A stretch of DNA of 15,190 bases from Porticoccaceae bacterium (GCA_019090225.1 JAHRWI010000049.1:1-15190), one strand, 5' to 3'; positions 7,199 to 14,049 are shown, counted from the stretch's first letter. Numbers and translations: made by a program. Notes: generated by a model not told the origin, from the letters alone.

Positions 7199-8032
7199 AT
7201 GATTGTCAGAAGAATATTAGGTTTTGTGCTGACAGTACTACTTGCCAGTGTCGCCAATGCCGTTGAGCCAGACTTCTCAGGCCTGAAAGGTAGCCCAGGG
7301 CTGCATTCTGCTTCAGCGCTGATCACCGATGCCAATGGCAATATCATCTACGGGAAGGATATTAACGCCATCCGTTCTATCGCCTCGGTGACCAAATTGA
7401 TGACAGCAATGGTCGTTTTAGACGCTAAGCTGGACCTTAATGAGACAATTACGATCACGCCAGATGACCGCGATCTGATTCGCCTGACCGGTTCACGGCT
7501 TGGTTACGGTGCCAGATTATCTCGACGCGAATTGATGCAGCTGGCATTGATGTCCTCAGAAAACCGGGCGGCTACTGCTCTGGGAAGAACCTTCCCTGGA
7601 GGCGCGAAGGCCATTGTCACACAGATGAACAAGAAAGCCCGCGAGCTGGGAATGACCAATAGCCACTTCGCTGACCCGGCTGGACTGCATACAGAAAACC
7701 TGTCGACAGCGAATGACCTCACAAAAATGGTTGCAGCAGCTAGCACTTATCCGCTGATTACCGGCGCAAGCACCACCCTTCGTCGTGAAGTTCGGCCCTA
7801 CACTAAACGCGGCCCCCTCAACTACGGCAATACTAATCGCTTGCTTAAAAACGAGACCTGGGACATCGGGTTAAGCAAAACGGGTTATATTAACGAGGCG
7901 GGACGATGCCTGGTAATGCAAGCGAAAATCCAGGGTAAGTTAGTCTCTATCGTGCTGCTTAATTCCTTTGGCAAGCTGACGCCCTTTGGCGATTCAAACC
8001 GTTTGCGTAAATGGATGTCGGCCACCAACTGA
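7199..8032 (+). CDS. pbpG: D-alanyl-D-alanine endopeptidase (PBP7 type)
   Basis: This periplasmic penicillin-binding serine peptidase cleaves D-Ala-meso-DAP cross-links in peptidoglycan. Residues 1-21 form a signal peptide ending ANA. The active-site motifs are all present: S63-V-T-K66 (SxxK), S120-E-N122 (SxN) and K227-T-G229 (KTG). At 277 residues it is the usual size for PbpG, and it lacks the C-terminal amphipathic anchor domain of PBP5/DacA. The gene is monocistronic, with 173 bases before it and 231 after it. Just past the stop is a 12-bp palindrome GCGATTAATCGC (8037-8048) with no adjacent T run, so I do not call it a terminator. Confidence 0.93.
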   Translation: MIVRRILGFVLTVLLASVANAVEPDFSGLKGSPGLHSASALITDANGNIIYGKDINAIRSIASVTKLMTAMVVLDAKLDLNETITITPDDRDLIRLTGSRLGYGARLSRRELMQLALMSSENRAATALGRTFPGGAKAIVTQMNKKARELGMTNSHFADPAGLHTENLSTANDLTKMVAAASTYPLITGASTTLRREVRPYTKRGPLNYGNTNRLLKNETWDIGLSKTGYINEAGRCLVMQAKIQGKLVSIVLLNSFGKLTPFGDSNRLRKWMSATN

Positions 8033-8263
8033 CGGAGCGATTAATCGCCCCACATAGGGAATACCGGTCTTTTTTATCAATACTCACGCGCTGTAGTAAT
8101 AAGAATAATTCCACGAAGCCCGTTGTGCTGATGTCTTACTAAAAGTTCCCCGATTACACTACAAACACCCATTTTCCGCTGAAAATATCGGATTTGATAA
8201 GTTGCGATAGTTAGCCTTTGTCGATAGATTGTTTGTCAACGAGGGTTGGGGCTATCGGGAAAA

Positions 8264-8755
8264 ATGGATATGACGAGGCGAATGGTAGGGTGTTTGTTAG
8301 CGGTTTTTCTTGCCGGCCCAGTTCTGGGTTTGGTATTAGAAGGTAAGTTAAATCGAGGCCTGGCTGATAATTTCGACGCATCCTTAGACGATAGGACAAG
8401 GGCGCAGGTGACCCAATTTGCCGACGCTACTTTCGAATGTGGTGTTTATTATCAATACACCGCAGGCGGTATGAAAAAGAATCCTGGTGTTCCCAGTGAG
8501 ATGATCGCGTTTGTCTCGCGTAATTCGGCGTCTCTGCTACAGACCGCTGACCAACTCTATCACTCCGCGGGTGTTTCCACACAGGCAAAGTACCAGGAAC
8601 TTATGGCGCGGGCTAAGGTTATGCTGCGAGAGCAGGAAAATAATCCAGATACCGACTCAGATATTATTTTTGAGTTTGGCGAAAAATGCCGGCTGCTACT
8701 GATCAGTTATCCCGCTAAGCTTCGGAAAATATCAGAATTATTAGAGTCAAATTAA
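8264..8755 (+). CDS. small exported protein of unknown function
   Basis: I do not recognise a family. From the ATG at 8264 the product has 163 residues. A positively charged N-terminus and a hydrophobic stretch (about residues 7-25, VGCLLAVFLAGPVLGLVLEG) look like a signal peptide or anchor. The rest is soluble and mostly helical, with one Cys in FECGVYYQY and another in GEKCRLLL, which could form a disulphide in the periplasm. The GGGA at 8257-8260 is close to this ATG (3 bases) and better spaced for the ATG at 8270; a TTG at 8246 is also in frame. Coding is supported by the open frame and export signal only. Confidence 0.6.
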   Translation: MDMTRRMVGCLLAVFLAGPVLGLVLEGKLNRGLADNFDASLDDRTRAQVTQFADATFECGVYYQYTAGGMKKNPGVPSEMIAFVSRNSASLLQTADQLYHSAGVSTQAKYQELMARAKVMLREQENNPDTDSDIIFEFGEKCRLLLISYPAKLRKISELLESN

Positions 8756-8820
8756 TATGATCGCGACTATTCGCGAAGACGCTATACAATTTAAGGAACA
8801 GACCTCAAAGATTAGATTCC

Positions 8821-9402
8821 ATGACTAAACTAAAAACAGTTTTCCTGATTCTTTTTATATTTTTAAGTTTACCTTCTCTCGCATCGAATGGTGAGATTGC
8901 GGATACCAGTAAAACGAGGCAATCCACGGCAGTATTGAGCGACTACAGGCAAGATGCGGAGCGTGGAGACAGAGCCGCCCAATACGCCCTGGGTGAGATA
9001 TACGCCAGGGGTGAGGGCGTGCGAAAAAACCATGATGAAGCGCTAAAGTGGTATCGCAAGGCCGCCGAACAGAACCACGTCCAGGCACAATACATGCTGG
9101 GTATGATTTACACCCTCGGACTGGTTGGCCATCGAGATTATATTGAAGCTGTAAAGTGGCTTGGTAAAGCGGCAGACCAGAGTCATGGCAAAGCGCAACT
9201 GATGCTGGGCAAGATGTATGCGCATGGGGTAGGTGTATCGACCGATTATGTGCAAGCTTATAAGTGGCTTAACCTGGCCTCGGTCGCGGCAATGAAAGGA
9301 GCCGCTGAGGCCCATGAGCTGGTAGCGCTAACGATGACACCCGATCAGTTAAAACAAGGTGAGCAGCTATCCCAGAGCTGGTGGGCCGAACACGTCGAAT
9401 AA
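8821..9402 (+). CDS. exported Sel1-repeat protein
   Basis: The product has 193 residues: a signal peptide of about 21 residues (cleavage after LPSLA) followed by three Sel1-like repeats at roughly 47-82, 83-117 and 118-153. The repeats are recognised by AQYxLGxIYxxGxGV and by EALKWYRKAA, EAVKWLGKAA and QAYKWLNLAS. Sel1 repeats build an alpha-alpha superhelix that binds other proteins, in bacteria often in envelope stress or cell-wall signalling. The partner is unknown. It lies 65 bases after the small exported protein and 39 before the SMP-30 gene; shared transcription with either is possible but not shown. Confidence 0.88.
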   Translation: MTKLKTVFLILFIFLSLPSLASNGEIADTSKTRQSTAVLSDYRQDAERGDRAAQYALGEIYARGEGVRKNHDEALKWYRKAAEQNHVQAQYMLGMIYTLGLVGHRDYIEAVKWLGKAADQSHGKAQLMLGKMYAHGVGVSTDYVQAYKWLNLASVAAMKGAAEAHELVALTMTPDQLKQGEQLSQSWWAEHVE

Positions 9403-9441
9403 GCTATTTTAATAATTCTGAAACTGTTACAGGACTGACTT

Positions 9442-10314
9442 ATGGAAAAACTTATGGAAAAATTATGCGAAGGTTACGGCCTCATTGAAGGCCCGGTGTG
9501 GGATGACGCGCGCGGATTAATATTTAGCGACGTGGTATTTGGCGGCGTGTTTGCCCTGAGCCAATCCGGTCAGGTCAGCGAGATCTTCGCGCACCGCAAA
9601 GGCATAGGCGGCATGGCGATCCACGAAGCCGGTGGTCTAATCGTGTCCGGGCGCAACATAGCCTTTAAAGCTTTTGGCGGCGGTGATACCAAAATCATCC
9701 TCGACCGAAACGAGGCTGAAGGCAACCTTGGCTACAACGACATCACCACTGACGCACAGGGTCGGATCTACGCGGGCTCCCTCGGGGTGAGTACCGTCTT
9801 CGAAGATGACCGAAAACCCCAGTCGGGTGATTTATATTTAATCGACCTCGACGGCAGTGCGCGGATTGTTGCTCCGGATGTGCGTTTAACCAATGGCCTG
9901 GGTTTTTCCCCGGACGGCAAGATCCTGTATCACTCAGACTCGGGGAGGAAATCGGTTTATTGTTATCAGGTTAACGATGACGGCTCACTGGGCGAAAAAC
10001 AGCTATTTGTTACCGCCGAGACAGGCACCCCGGATGGTCTGGTAGTGTCTGAGGATGGCCGCCTTTGGTTGGCCCAGGCCGGGCGTAATGCCGGTGTTGG
10101 CGTCTATGATGCCCAGGGTAAATTAACCGAGCTCATTAAAACCGAGGGTATGTGCACCAGCGTATGCTTTGGTGGGCCTGAGCGAAAATCTCTGTACATG
10201 GTGACCGGCTCAGAGGATCTAGGTTCTGATCAAAGGGATGGTGCTGTCTACCGAATGTCTACCGATGTGGCGGGTGTTCCCGTTGCGCCAGCCAAAGTTA
10301 AACTGCCTGGCTAA
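9442..10314 (+). CDS. SMP-30/gluconolactonase/LRE family protein
   Basis: This is a six-bladed beta-propeller metal-dependent lactonase or esterase type protein of 290 residues, normal for the family. Expected metal ligands are visible: E16 in LIEGPVW, N99 or D100 in GYNDITTD, N151 in TNGLGFSPDG and D198 in TPDGL. There is no signal peptide, so it is cytoplasmic. The ATG at 9442 has an AGGA seven bases upstream, which favours it over the in-frame ATG at 9454. It precedes a second SDR by 161 bases on the same strand. Pairing of a lactonase with a dehydrogenase is typical of sugar or lactone oxidation, but the substrate cannot be read from the sequence. Confidence 0.9.
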   Translation: MEKLMEKLCEGYGLIEGPVWDDARGLIFSDVVFGGVFALSQSGQVSEIFAHRKGIGGMAIHEAGGLIVSGRNIAFKAFGGGDTKIILDRNEAEGNLGYNDITTDAQGRIYAGSLGVSTVFEDDRKPQSGDLYLIDLDGSARIVAPDVRLTNGLGFSPDGKILYHSDSGRKSVYCYQVNDDGSLGEKQLFVTAETGTPDGLVVSEDGRLWLAQAGRNAGVGVYDAQGKLTELIKTEGMCTSVCFGGPERKSLYMVTGSEDLGSDQRDGAVYRMSTDVAGVPVAPAKVKLPG

Positions 10315-10346
10315 GGTTAGTCGTTCATAGTTGGTAATGATAAGGG

Positions 10347-10386
10347 CTGTTATGACTAAGCCTGTTATGACTAAGTCTGTCATGAA
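10347..10386 (+). repeat. 15-bp tandem repeat, 2.7 copies, in a possible mini-ORF
   Basis: CTGTTATGACTAAG recurs with a 15-bp period (10347 and 10362), followed by a partial copy at about 10377. It sits in the 161-base gap between the SMP-30 and second SDR genes. An ATG at 10352 has AAGGG five bases upstream and opens a 26-codon frame to 10432 whose start encodes the repeat (MTKPVMTKSVM). It could be a leader peptide or chance. Confidence 0.55.
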
Positions 10387-10475
10387 TGGACTTACCACGA
10401 CGAGAACTTATCTAAGAGCAAGCGACGAATAAAACCACGAGTAAAAAGACGAATATAAAATAAGGGAAAATAAAA

Positions 10476-11360
10476 ATGACTGCACCAGAGAAGCCTTTTG
10501 GGCTGGACGACGAAGAACTCATCGATCAACCCACCATCTTTGAAGACGGCCTGTTTAAAGATAAAACCGTTATTATTTCAGGCGGCGGTACCGGCATTGG
10601 CCGGGGTATCGCCTATTTATTCGCGCGGCTCGGCGCCAATGTGGTGATATGCGGGCGAAAAATCGAAACCCTGACCAAAACAGCTGAAGGCATTTGCAAA
10701 GGCCTGGGCATCGACATCGCCACCCACGTTATGTCAATTCGCGAACCGGAAGCCGTTACCGGCCTGTTCGACAGGGTCTGGGAAGAATTCGGTGGTCTTG
10801 ATCTACTGATCAATAATGGCGGCGGGCAGTTCCCTCAGGACTCTATCGACAATTCGATCAATGGCTGGAACGCGGTGATCGATACTAACCTGAACGGCAC
10901 CTGGTACATGATGCAGACGGCTGCACGACGTTGGCGCGATGCCGAACAGCCCGGCAATATCATCAATATCGTGCTTAATATCGACCGTGGCACTCGGCAG
11001 ACCACCCATACCTGCGCCGCCCGCGCCGGAGTGATTTACCTGAGCAAAAGCGTTGCGGTCGAATGGGCACCCCTAAATATTCAGGTTAATTGCGTCTCCC
11101 CCGGTGCCATCGCATCCTACGGCTTTCGGGTCTATCCGCCCGAGGCAATGGCCAAATTCAAGGACTCAAACCCAATGCGCCGGACCGGCAACGTATGGGA
11201 TATTGCTGAAGCCTGCGCCTACCTGGGTTCACCGGCGAGCAATTTTGTTACCGGCGAAGTACTCACAGTCGATGGCGGCAATCAGATGTGGGGTGAAAGC
11301 TGGGCCTTTGGCGAGCCGGAGTATTTCGTTAAAGGCCGTGGCGGGGTTGTGGAAAGTTAA
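10476..11360 (+). CDS. SDR family oxidoreductase, 2,4-dienoyl-CoA reductase-like subgroup
   Basis: This 294-residue short-chain dehydrogenase/reductase has the cofactor motif GGGTGIGRG at 36-44 and NNGGG at 113-117. At the place of YxxxK it has T179-C-A-A-R183, so the classical Tyr and Lys are absent. The surrounding pattern (HTCAARAGV, then LSKSVAVEWAP) resembles the SDR subgroup that includes peroxisomal-type 2,4-dienoyl-CoA reductases and terpenoid or acyl-CoA dehydrogenases, which also lack the Tyr. A CoA-ester substrate is therefore plausible, but this is inference. AAGGGA eight bases upstream supports the ATG at 10476. An N-terminal extension of about 28 residues precedes the Rossmann fold. 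It may be co-transcribed with the SMP-30 gene. Confidence 0.88.
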   Translation: MTAPEKPFGLDDEELIDQPTIFEDGLFKDKTVIISGGGTGIGRGIAYLFARLGANVVICGRKIETLTKTAEGICKGLGIDIATHVMSIREPEAVTGLFDRVWEEFGGLDLLINNGGGQFPQDSIDNSINGWNAVIDTNLNGTWYMMQTAARRWRDAEQPGNIINIVLNIDRGTRQTTHTCAARAGVIYLSKSVAVEWAPLNIQVNCVSPGAIASYGFRVYPPEAMAKFKDSNPMRRTGNVWDIAEACAYLGSPASNFVTGEVLTVDGGNQMWGESWAFGEPEYFVKGRGGVVES

Positions 11361-11390
11361 GTGCCAGGAGACGACAGTGCTTTAAAACAA

Positions 11391-11404
11391 TATAACCTAT
11401 TGAT
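11391..11404 (+). repeat. 14-bp direct repeat, left copy
   Basis: TATAACCTATTGAT recurs exactly at 15094-15107. The two copies bracket the repeat, cassette and toxin-antitoxin block, as attachment sites or insertion scars might. One exact 14-mer pair in 15 kb can arise by chance. Confidence 0.4.
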
Positions 11405-11489
11405 TCAAATACTTATATTTTTAGTAAAAGTAATGCTAGTGGGTTGTAAAGGAGCTATTGCGGCAGTGATAATGAATTTACACTGTATG

Positions 11490-11611
11490 GTGAATCAATC
11501 GAGACTGACCCCATTGATACCGCATTGATACCGTGAATCAATCGAGACTGACCCCATTGATACCATTGATACGCCATTGATTCCCTCATTGATTCCCGTT
11601 GATTGATTCAC
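11490..11611. repeat. REP-like direct and inverted repeats before the cassette array
   Basis: A 32-bp unit beginning GTGAATCAATCGAGACTGAC is present exactly twice (11490-11521 and 11533-11564). Several degenerate CATTGATAC or CATTGATTCC units follow, and the end, GATTGATTCAC (11601-11611), is the exact reverse complement of the first 11 bases of the 32-bp unit. The stretch from 11361 to 11629 has no gene. GACTGACCCCATTGAT-type sequences resemble repeats found next to REP-associated (Y1) transposases, but no transposase is in this window. Confidence 0.75.
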
Positions 11612-11612
11612 T

Positions 11613-11619
11613 GTTATAG
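11613..11619 (+). other. possible recombination point at the left end of cassette 1
   Basis: GTTATAG has the G/TTA form of the right-hand core boxes of the three attC sites and lies 11 bases before the first cassette gene. No attC-like left arm precedes it; instead it abuts the REP-like repeat. It may be an attI-like or secondary site. Confidence 0.35.
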
Positions 11620-11629
11620 GGCTTAGATC

Positions 11630-11986
11630 GTGCAAGCTGAAGAAGCACTAGTTTTTTTCCTTTCGAGGGCTTTAAAGAATAAAAAGGAGCGCTACTTGGG
11701 GTTCGCCTCGAAGACCAAAACTCAGAATAAATTCCTTGATTCGATATACCACGATTTAGAAAGCGCCCTAGATAAAGGCAAGCGTCGGACATCTCTACCA
11801 GCAGAAGCTCTACTAATGCCTGGATATATCTTCGCACCTGATCAAGGGTTCGGGGTAGCTATTGAGCAATTTGAGGGTGTTGTAGATGAGTCAAAGGACT
11901 CATTTTTATTTGTATCTGAGGACGGTAGGTACGGTGTTCATGGGCCAGAAACGTTCATAGACTCACGGGCATACTATGCCGTGTAA
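11630..11986 (+). CDS. cassette-encoded protein of unknown function
   Basis: I do not recognise this 118-residue protein. It starts at a GTG, the first possible start after an in-frame stop at 11624-11626, and begins 16 bases inside the inferred cassette. The N-terminal half is charged and helical (EEALVFFLSRALKNKKERYLG, shown here in part, followed by ALDKGKRRTSLPAEAL). The C-terminal half looks beta-rich (GYIFAPDQGFGVAIEQFEG, then FLFVSEDGRYGVHG). There is no signal peptide or membrane segment. It ends just before attC1, as cassette genes do. No strong Shine-Dalgarno sequence precedes the GTG. Confidence 0.65.
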   Translation: MQAEEALVFFLSRALKNKKERYLGFASKTKTQNKFLDSIYHDLESALDKGKRRTSLPAEALLMPGYIFAPDQGFGVAIEQFEGVVDESKDSFLFVSEDGRYGVHGPETFIDSRAYYAV

Positions 11987-11994
11987 TCGCCCAC

Positions 11995-12066
11995 TAATAA
12001 GTCAAGGCTGCAAGGGCGCTTCGCGCCGGGACGCTCTAACGCGCGCCCCAGCTTGAAGCGTTAACA
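11995..12066 (+). other. attC recombination site 1
   Basis: The left arm TAAGTCAAGGCTGCAAGGGCGC is best seen in pieces: TCAAG, CTG, GGGCGC. It pairs with the right arm, whose reverse complement reads TAACGCTTCAAGCTGGGGCGC in the same order, leaving extra unpaired bases on one strand as in true attC sites. The right core box is GTTAACA (12060-12066). The centre folds as GGCGC/GCGCC (about 12015-12027). Confidence 0.7.
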
Positions 12067-12083
12067 GGCCCAAGGAGTCCGAG

Positions 12084-12599
12084 TTGGACCAGATATCAGA
12101 GATCCTAGTTACAAATTATTGTGAGTCGTTAAAACTAACGCAGAGGGCCATATTTTTTGGGTTAGTTCTGGCTGGAACTGTTCACTATTTAGCATTTGTT
12201 GGTGAAGGCCATGATCTGCCTAAACTCCCCTTTTTCTCAGTTGAATTTACCTCTCTGGTAACCTTGCAAGTAACTTTGCTCGTTCTCTACATTGGATCTG
12301 GGAGCGTAGCTTGGTTTGCAATTAGTAAGGCTTTTCAAAATCTCAATAGTATTAAAAACACTGAGCTCGCAATTGCTGTATCAAGATATCCTTGTTTAGC
12401 TGTTACAAATATTTGGTTTGGTGGCTTGCTGGCGGGCGCTCTTTTGGGTATTGGTGCAACACTTCTAATGTCAATATTTGAGTTTTCTAGCGTTTACCAA
12501 AAATCATTGTATTTCTTAGTTGCTCTTCCATTTTGGGCAACCCTTAGAATGGGTGGAATATTGCACTCTTGGGAGAAAAGAAATGAAACCAAAGCCTAG
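12084..12599 (+). CDS. cassette-encoded four-helix membrane protein
   Basis: This 171-residue inner-membrane protein of unknown family has four predicted membrane segments: about residues 23-42 (FFGLVLAGTVHYLAFV), 56-80 (SLVTLQVTLLVLYIGSGSV), 110-131 (IWFGGLLAGALLGIGATLLM) and 139-158 (SLYFLVALPFWATLRMGG). The start is a TTG, decided by a perfect AAGGAG (12072-12077) six bases upstream and by the lack of a suitable ATG. It occupies nearly all of cassette 2 and carries its own ribosome binding site, 11 bases after the recombination point. The C-terminus (WEKRNETKA) is likely cytoplasmic. Confidence 0.75.
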   Translation: MDQISEILVTNYCESLKLTQRAIFFGLVLAGTVHYLAFVGEGHDLPKLPFFSVEFTSLVTLQVTLLVLYIGSGSVAWFAISKAFQNLNSIKNTELAIAVSRYPCLAVTNIWFGGLLAGALLGIGATLLMSIFEFSSVYQKSLYFLVALPFWATLRMGGILHSWEKRNETKA

Positions 12600-12604
12600 C
12601 CGCC

Positions 12605-12680
12605 TGTTAACAAGGCAAAGCAGTTCGCAGCCTGCGGCTGCAGGACTCTCTGACACTCGCCCCTGTTTGCGGCGTTATGT
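12605..12680 (+). other. attC recombination site 2
   Basis: The left arm TTAACAAGGCAAAGCAG (from 12607) pairs with the right arm CTGTTTGCGGCGTTAT, whose reverse complement is ATAACGCCGCAAACAG. One unpaired G in the left arm is typical of attC. The right core box is GTTATGT (12674-12680). The internal hairpin is GCAGCC/GGCTGC. The TAG of the cassette 2 gene lies five bases before the site. Confidence 0.78.
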
Positions 12681-13603
12681 TTCACGGAGAGTTAGCAATC
12701 GGCATTGAGTCTCTAATTCCATTCGGTTTGCATCAAGCTTCTGGTGAGCTTGTAGATGTGGCCAGCGTTCCTAGGGGGCGTGAGTGCGGATGCATATGCC
12801 CTTCGTGCGAAACACCTTTGGTGGCTCGTCACGGCAAACAGAAGGAGTGGCACTTTGCACATCGTAGCCGGAGTGTTCATTCAGAGACGAAACGAGAATG
12901 CGAGTATTCCTTCCTCGTGTCCGTTCGCCTCATGATTCGTCAATTATCAATGAATGGGCTGCGATTTCAGACCCCCGATTTCATTGAAGAGCTGGAGGTC
13001 TATAGTGATGTTTCGCACCAAGCCCACAGCGTCAAATTCACTATTGCCGGGGAATCAGAGATTGAATTGGAATCTTCCAGTGTTGGTGCCACATTCTCAA
13101 ATGTCGAGGTCGATGTCCTTGGAAACGTGAAGAGCGTTCCATTTGCCATATATTGCACATATCAGGGAAGAGATATCCCGGAATCGTTGTGCAACCCTGA
13201 AACTAGGCTATGTGGCGTTGTTGAACTCAGTTTGGCCGGTGTGGCACATAGGTTTAGGCAAGAAAAATATGGCCGGTATATTGATGCCCTTCGCTCATAC
13301 ATTGAAGAGTCTTCTGAAGGTAAATTCTGGGCGTATCACCCCCGATATGAGGCCGCTAGAAAGCAGGCTGAGGTGGAGGCTGCGTTATGGCTATCTGAAC
13401 AAAAAGCCCCGGTTCAAACTAAAAATAGGCTCCGGGCTGTAGCCCTAGATGCTCCCATTTCGAATCTTGAACCTCTGCCGCTTCCCAAGCGCGAGGCTAA
13501 AAGCTATAAATGTGTTATGTGTGGCGAGAGATGGTTTGGATCATCCCGAGAGTGCCAACCTTGCAACACTCATATATTTACAACTGAATGCGGTGAAATA
13601 TAA
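12677..13603 (+). CDS. cassette-encoded CoiA-like zinc protein
   Basis: The N-terminal part (about residues 13-65) matches the CoiA-type N-terminal domain: IPFGLHQASGELVDV, then C37, C39 and C42 in GCICPSCETPLVARHGK, then WHFAHRS. This zinc-finger-like module occurs in competence protein CoiA and related nuclease-associated proteins. The middle (70-250) has no motif I recognise. The C-terminus carries a second Cys cluster, YKCVMCGERWFG followed by ECQPCNTH, probably a zinc ribbon. I do not see the PD-(D/E)xK nuclease core of true CoiA, so a competence role is not supported. The ATG at 12677 lies inside the attC2 right core box with no Shine-Dalgarno sequence. The TAA lies inside attC3, so the gene fills the cassette. 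Confidence 0.75.
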   Translation: MFHGELAIGIESLIPFGLHQASGELVDVASVPRGRECGCICPSCETPLVARHGKQKEWHFAHRSRSVHSETKRECEYSFLVSVRLMIRQLSMNGLRFQTPDFIEELEVYSDVSHQAHSVKFTIAGESEIELESSSVGATFSNVEVDVLGNVKSVPFAIYCTYQGRDIPESLCNPETRLCGVVELSLAGVAHRFRQEKYGRYIDALRSYIEESSEGKFWAYHPRYEAARKQAEVEAALWLSEQKAPVQTKNRLRAVALDAPISNLEPLPLPKREAKSYKCVMCGERWFGSSRECQPCNTHIFTTECGEI

Positions 13604-13684
13604 CAAGCCTTGCAGCCGACCCGCTTTCCACTACTTCCCTTTGGTCATTCGCTCCAAGCGGTCGGCTGAAGGCAGGCGTTAATA
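13598..13684 (+). other. attC recombination site 3
   Basis: This is the clearest of the three. The left arm (13598-13622: ATAACAAGCC, then TTGCAGCCGACC) pairs with the right arm (13657-13684), whose reverse complement reads TATTAACGCC, then TGCCTTCAGCCGACC. The GCCGACC block is identical and the mismatched bases fall on one side. The right core box is GTTAATA (13678-13684). The stop codon of the cassette 3 gene overlaps the left core box. Confidence 0.85.
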
Positions 13685-13849
13685 AAACTACAGTTTTCAA
13701 TACACCCTTTTAATTACCCTTAGGCCTGTACTAAAAGTGGTTTTTCAGTAGTGGCTTATATACCCATAAGAATAATGAGACATAACGAATAGCTTTAAAT
13801 TGCTTATGCGCGTGTTAACAACCAAGGCTAGAGCTTTAACGTGAAATTG

Positions 13850-13957
13850 CCGGCCGGGAATCGGGTCGCTCTCGAACCTTGGCCCAGGCCAGCCTCTCGA
13901 CCTGGCGGTCTCACCTTCTCCTTGGCCTTCACGGCAGATGTAAGTTCTGTGTGCCAC
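13850..13957. repeat. non-coding dispersed repeat, copy A
   Basis: This is the main content of the gene-free stretch 13685-14049. It begins CGGGAATCGGGTCGCT and ends with a segment like GTGTGCCAC, and is a longer variant of copy B (14924-14990). About 40 extra bases (around 13875-13915, TTGGCCCAGGCCAGCC and following) are absent from copy B. Being non-coding and repeated beside mobile DNA, it resembles the small intergenic elements that follow tRNA or tmRNA ends. Confidence 0.6.
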
Positions 13958-14049
13958 TGCCGCGATAAGATCTAGTTAGGCTCTCTGCGCCTGGCTCTGT
14001 AACACGTAGATCGGTGGTTCTCGTATCTCCAGGTATTTTTTGCTCGGGT

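Larger units (their letters stand above)
11614..13678 (+). mobile_element. three-cassette integron array without integrase (CALIN-like)
   Basis: Three single-gene units in the same orientation each end with an attC-like imperfect palindrome terminating in G/TTA. Taking the crossover between G and TTA, cassette 1 is 11614-12060 (447 bp), cassette 2 is 12061-12674 (614 bp) and cassette 3 is 12675-13678 (1004 bp). The three attC sites differ in sequence but share the same plan, as in integron arrays and unlike ordinary dispersed repeats. No tyrosine recombinase of IntI type and no attI were found in the window, which fits a cluster of attC sites lacking integron integrase, unless intI lies outside. 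Confidence 0.75.

Noticed and set aside
8037..8048. Terminator after pbpG
   Set aside because: The 12-bp palindrome has no loop and no adjacent T run; the T run at 8068 is too far away.
11490..11600. CRISPR array
   Set aside because: There are only two exact repeats with an 11-base gap, units degrade into CATTGAT variants, and no cas genes are near.
13745..13957. 70-codon minus-strand reading frame
   Set aside because: It lies over the dispersed repeat copy A, has no recognisable motif and is not kept open in copy B.
13815..13981. A fourth attC between attC3 and higA (TAAC at 13815, GTTAGGC at 13974)
   Set aside because: The core boxes look right but the arms do not pair, and the site would span the dispersed repeat.
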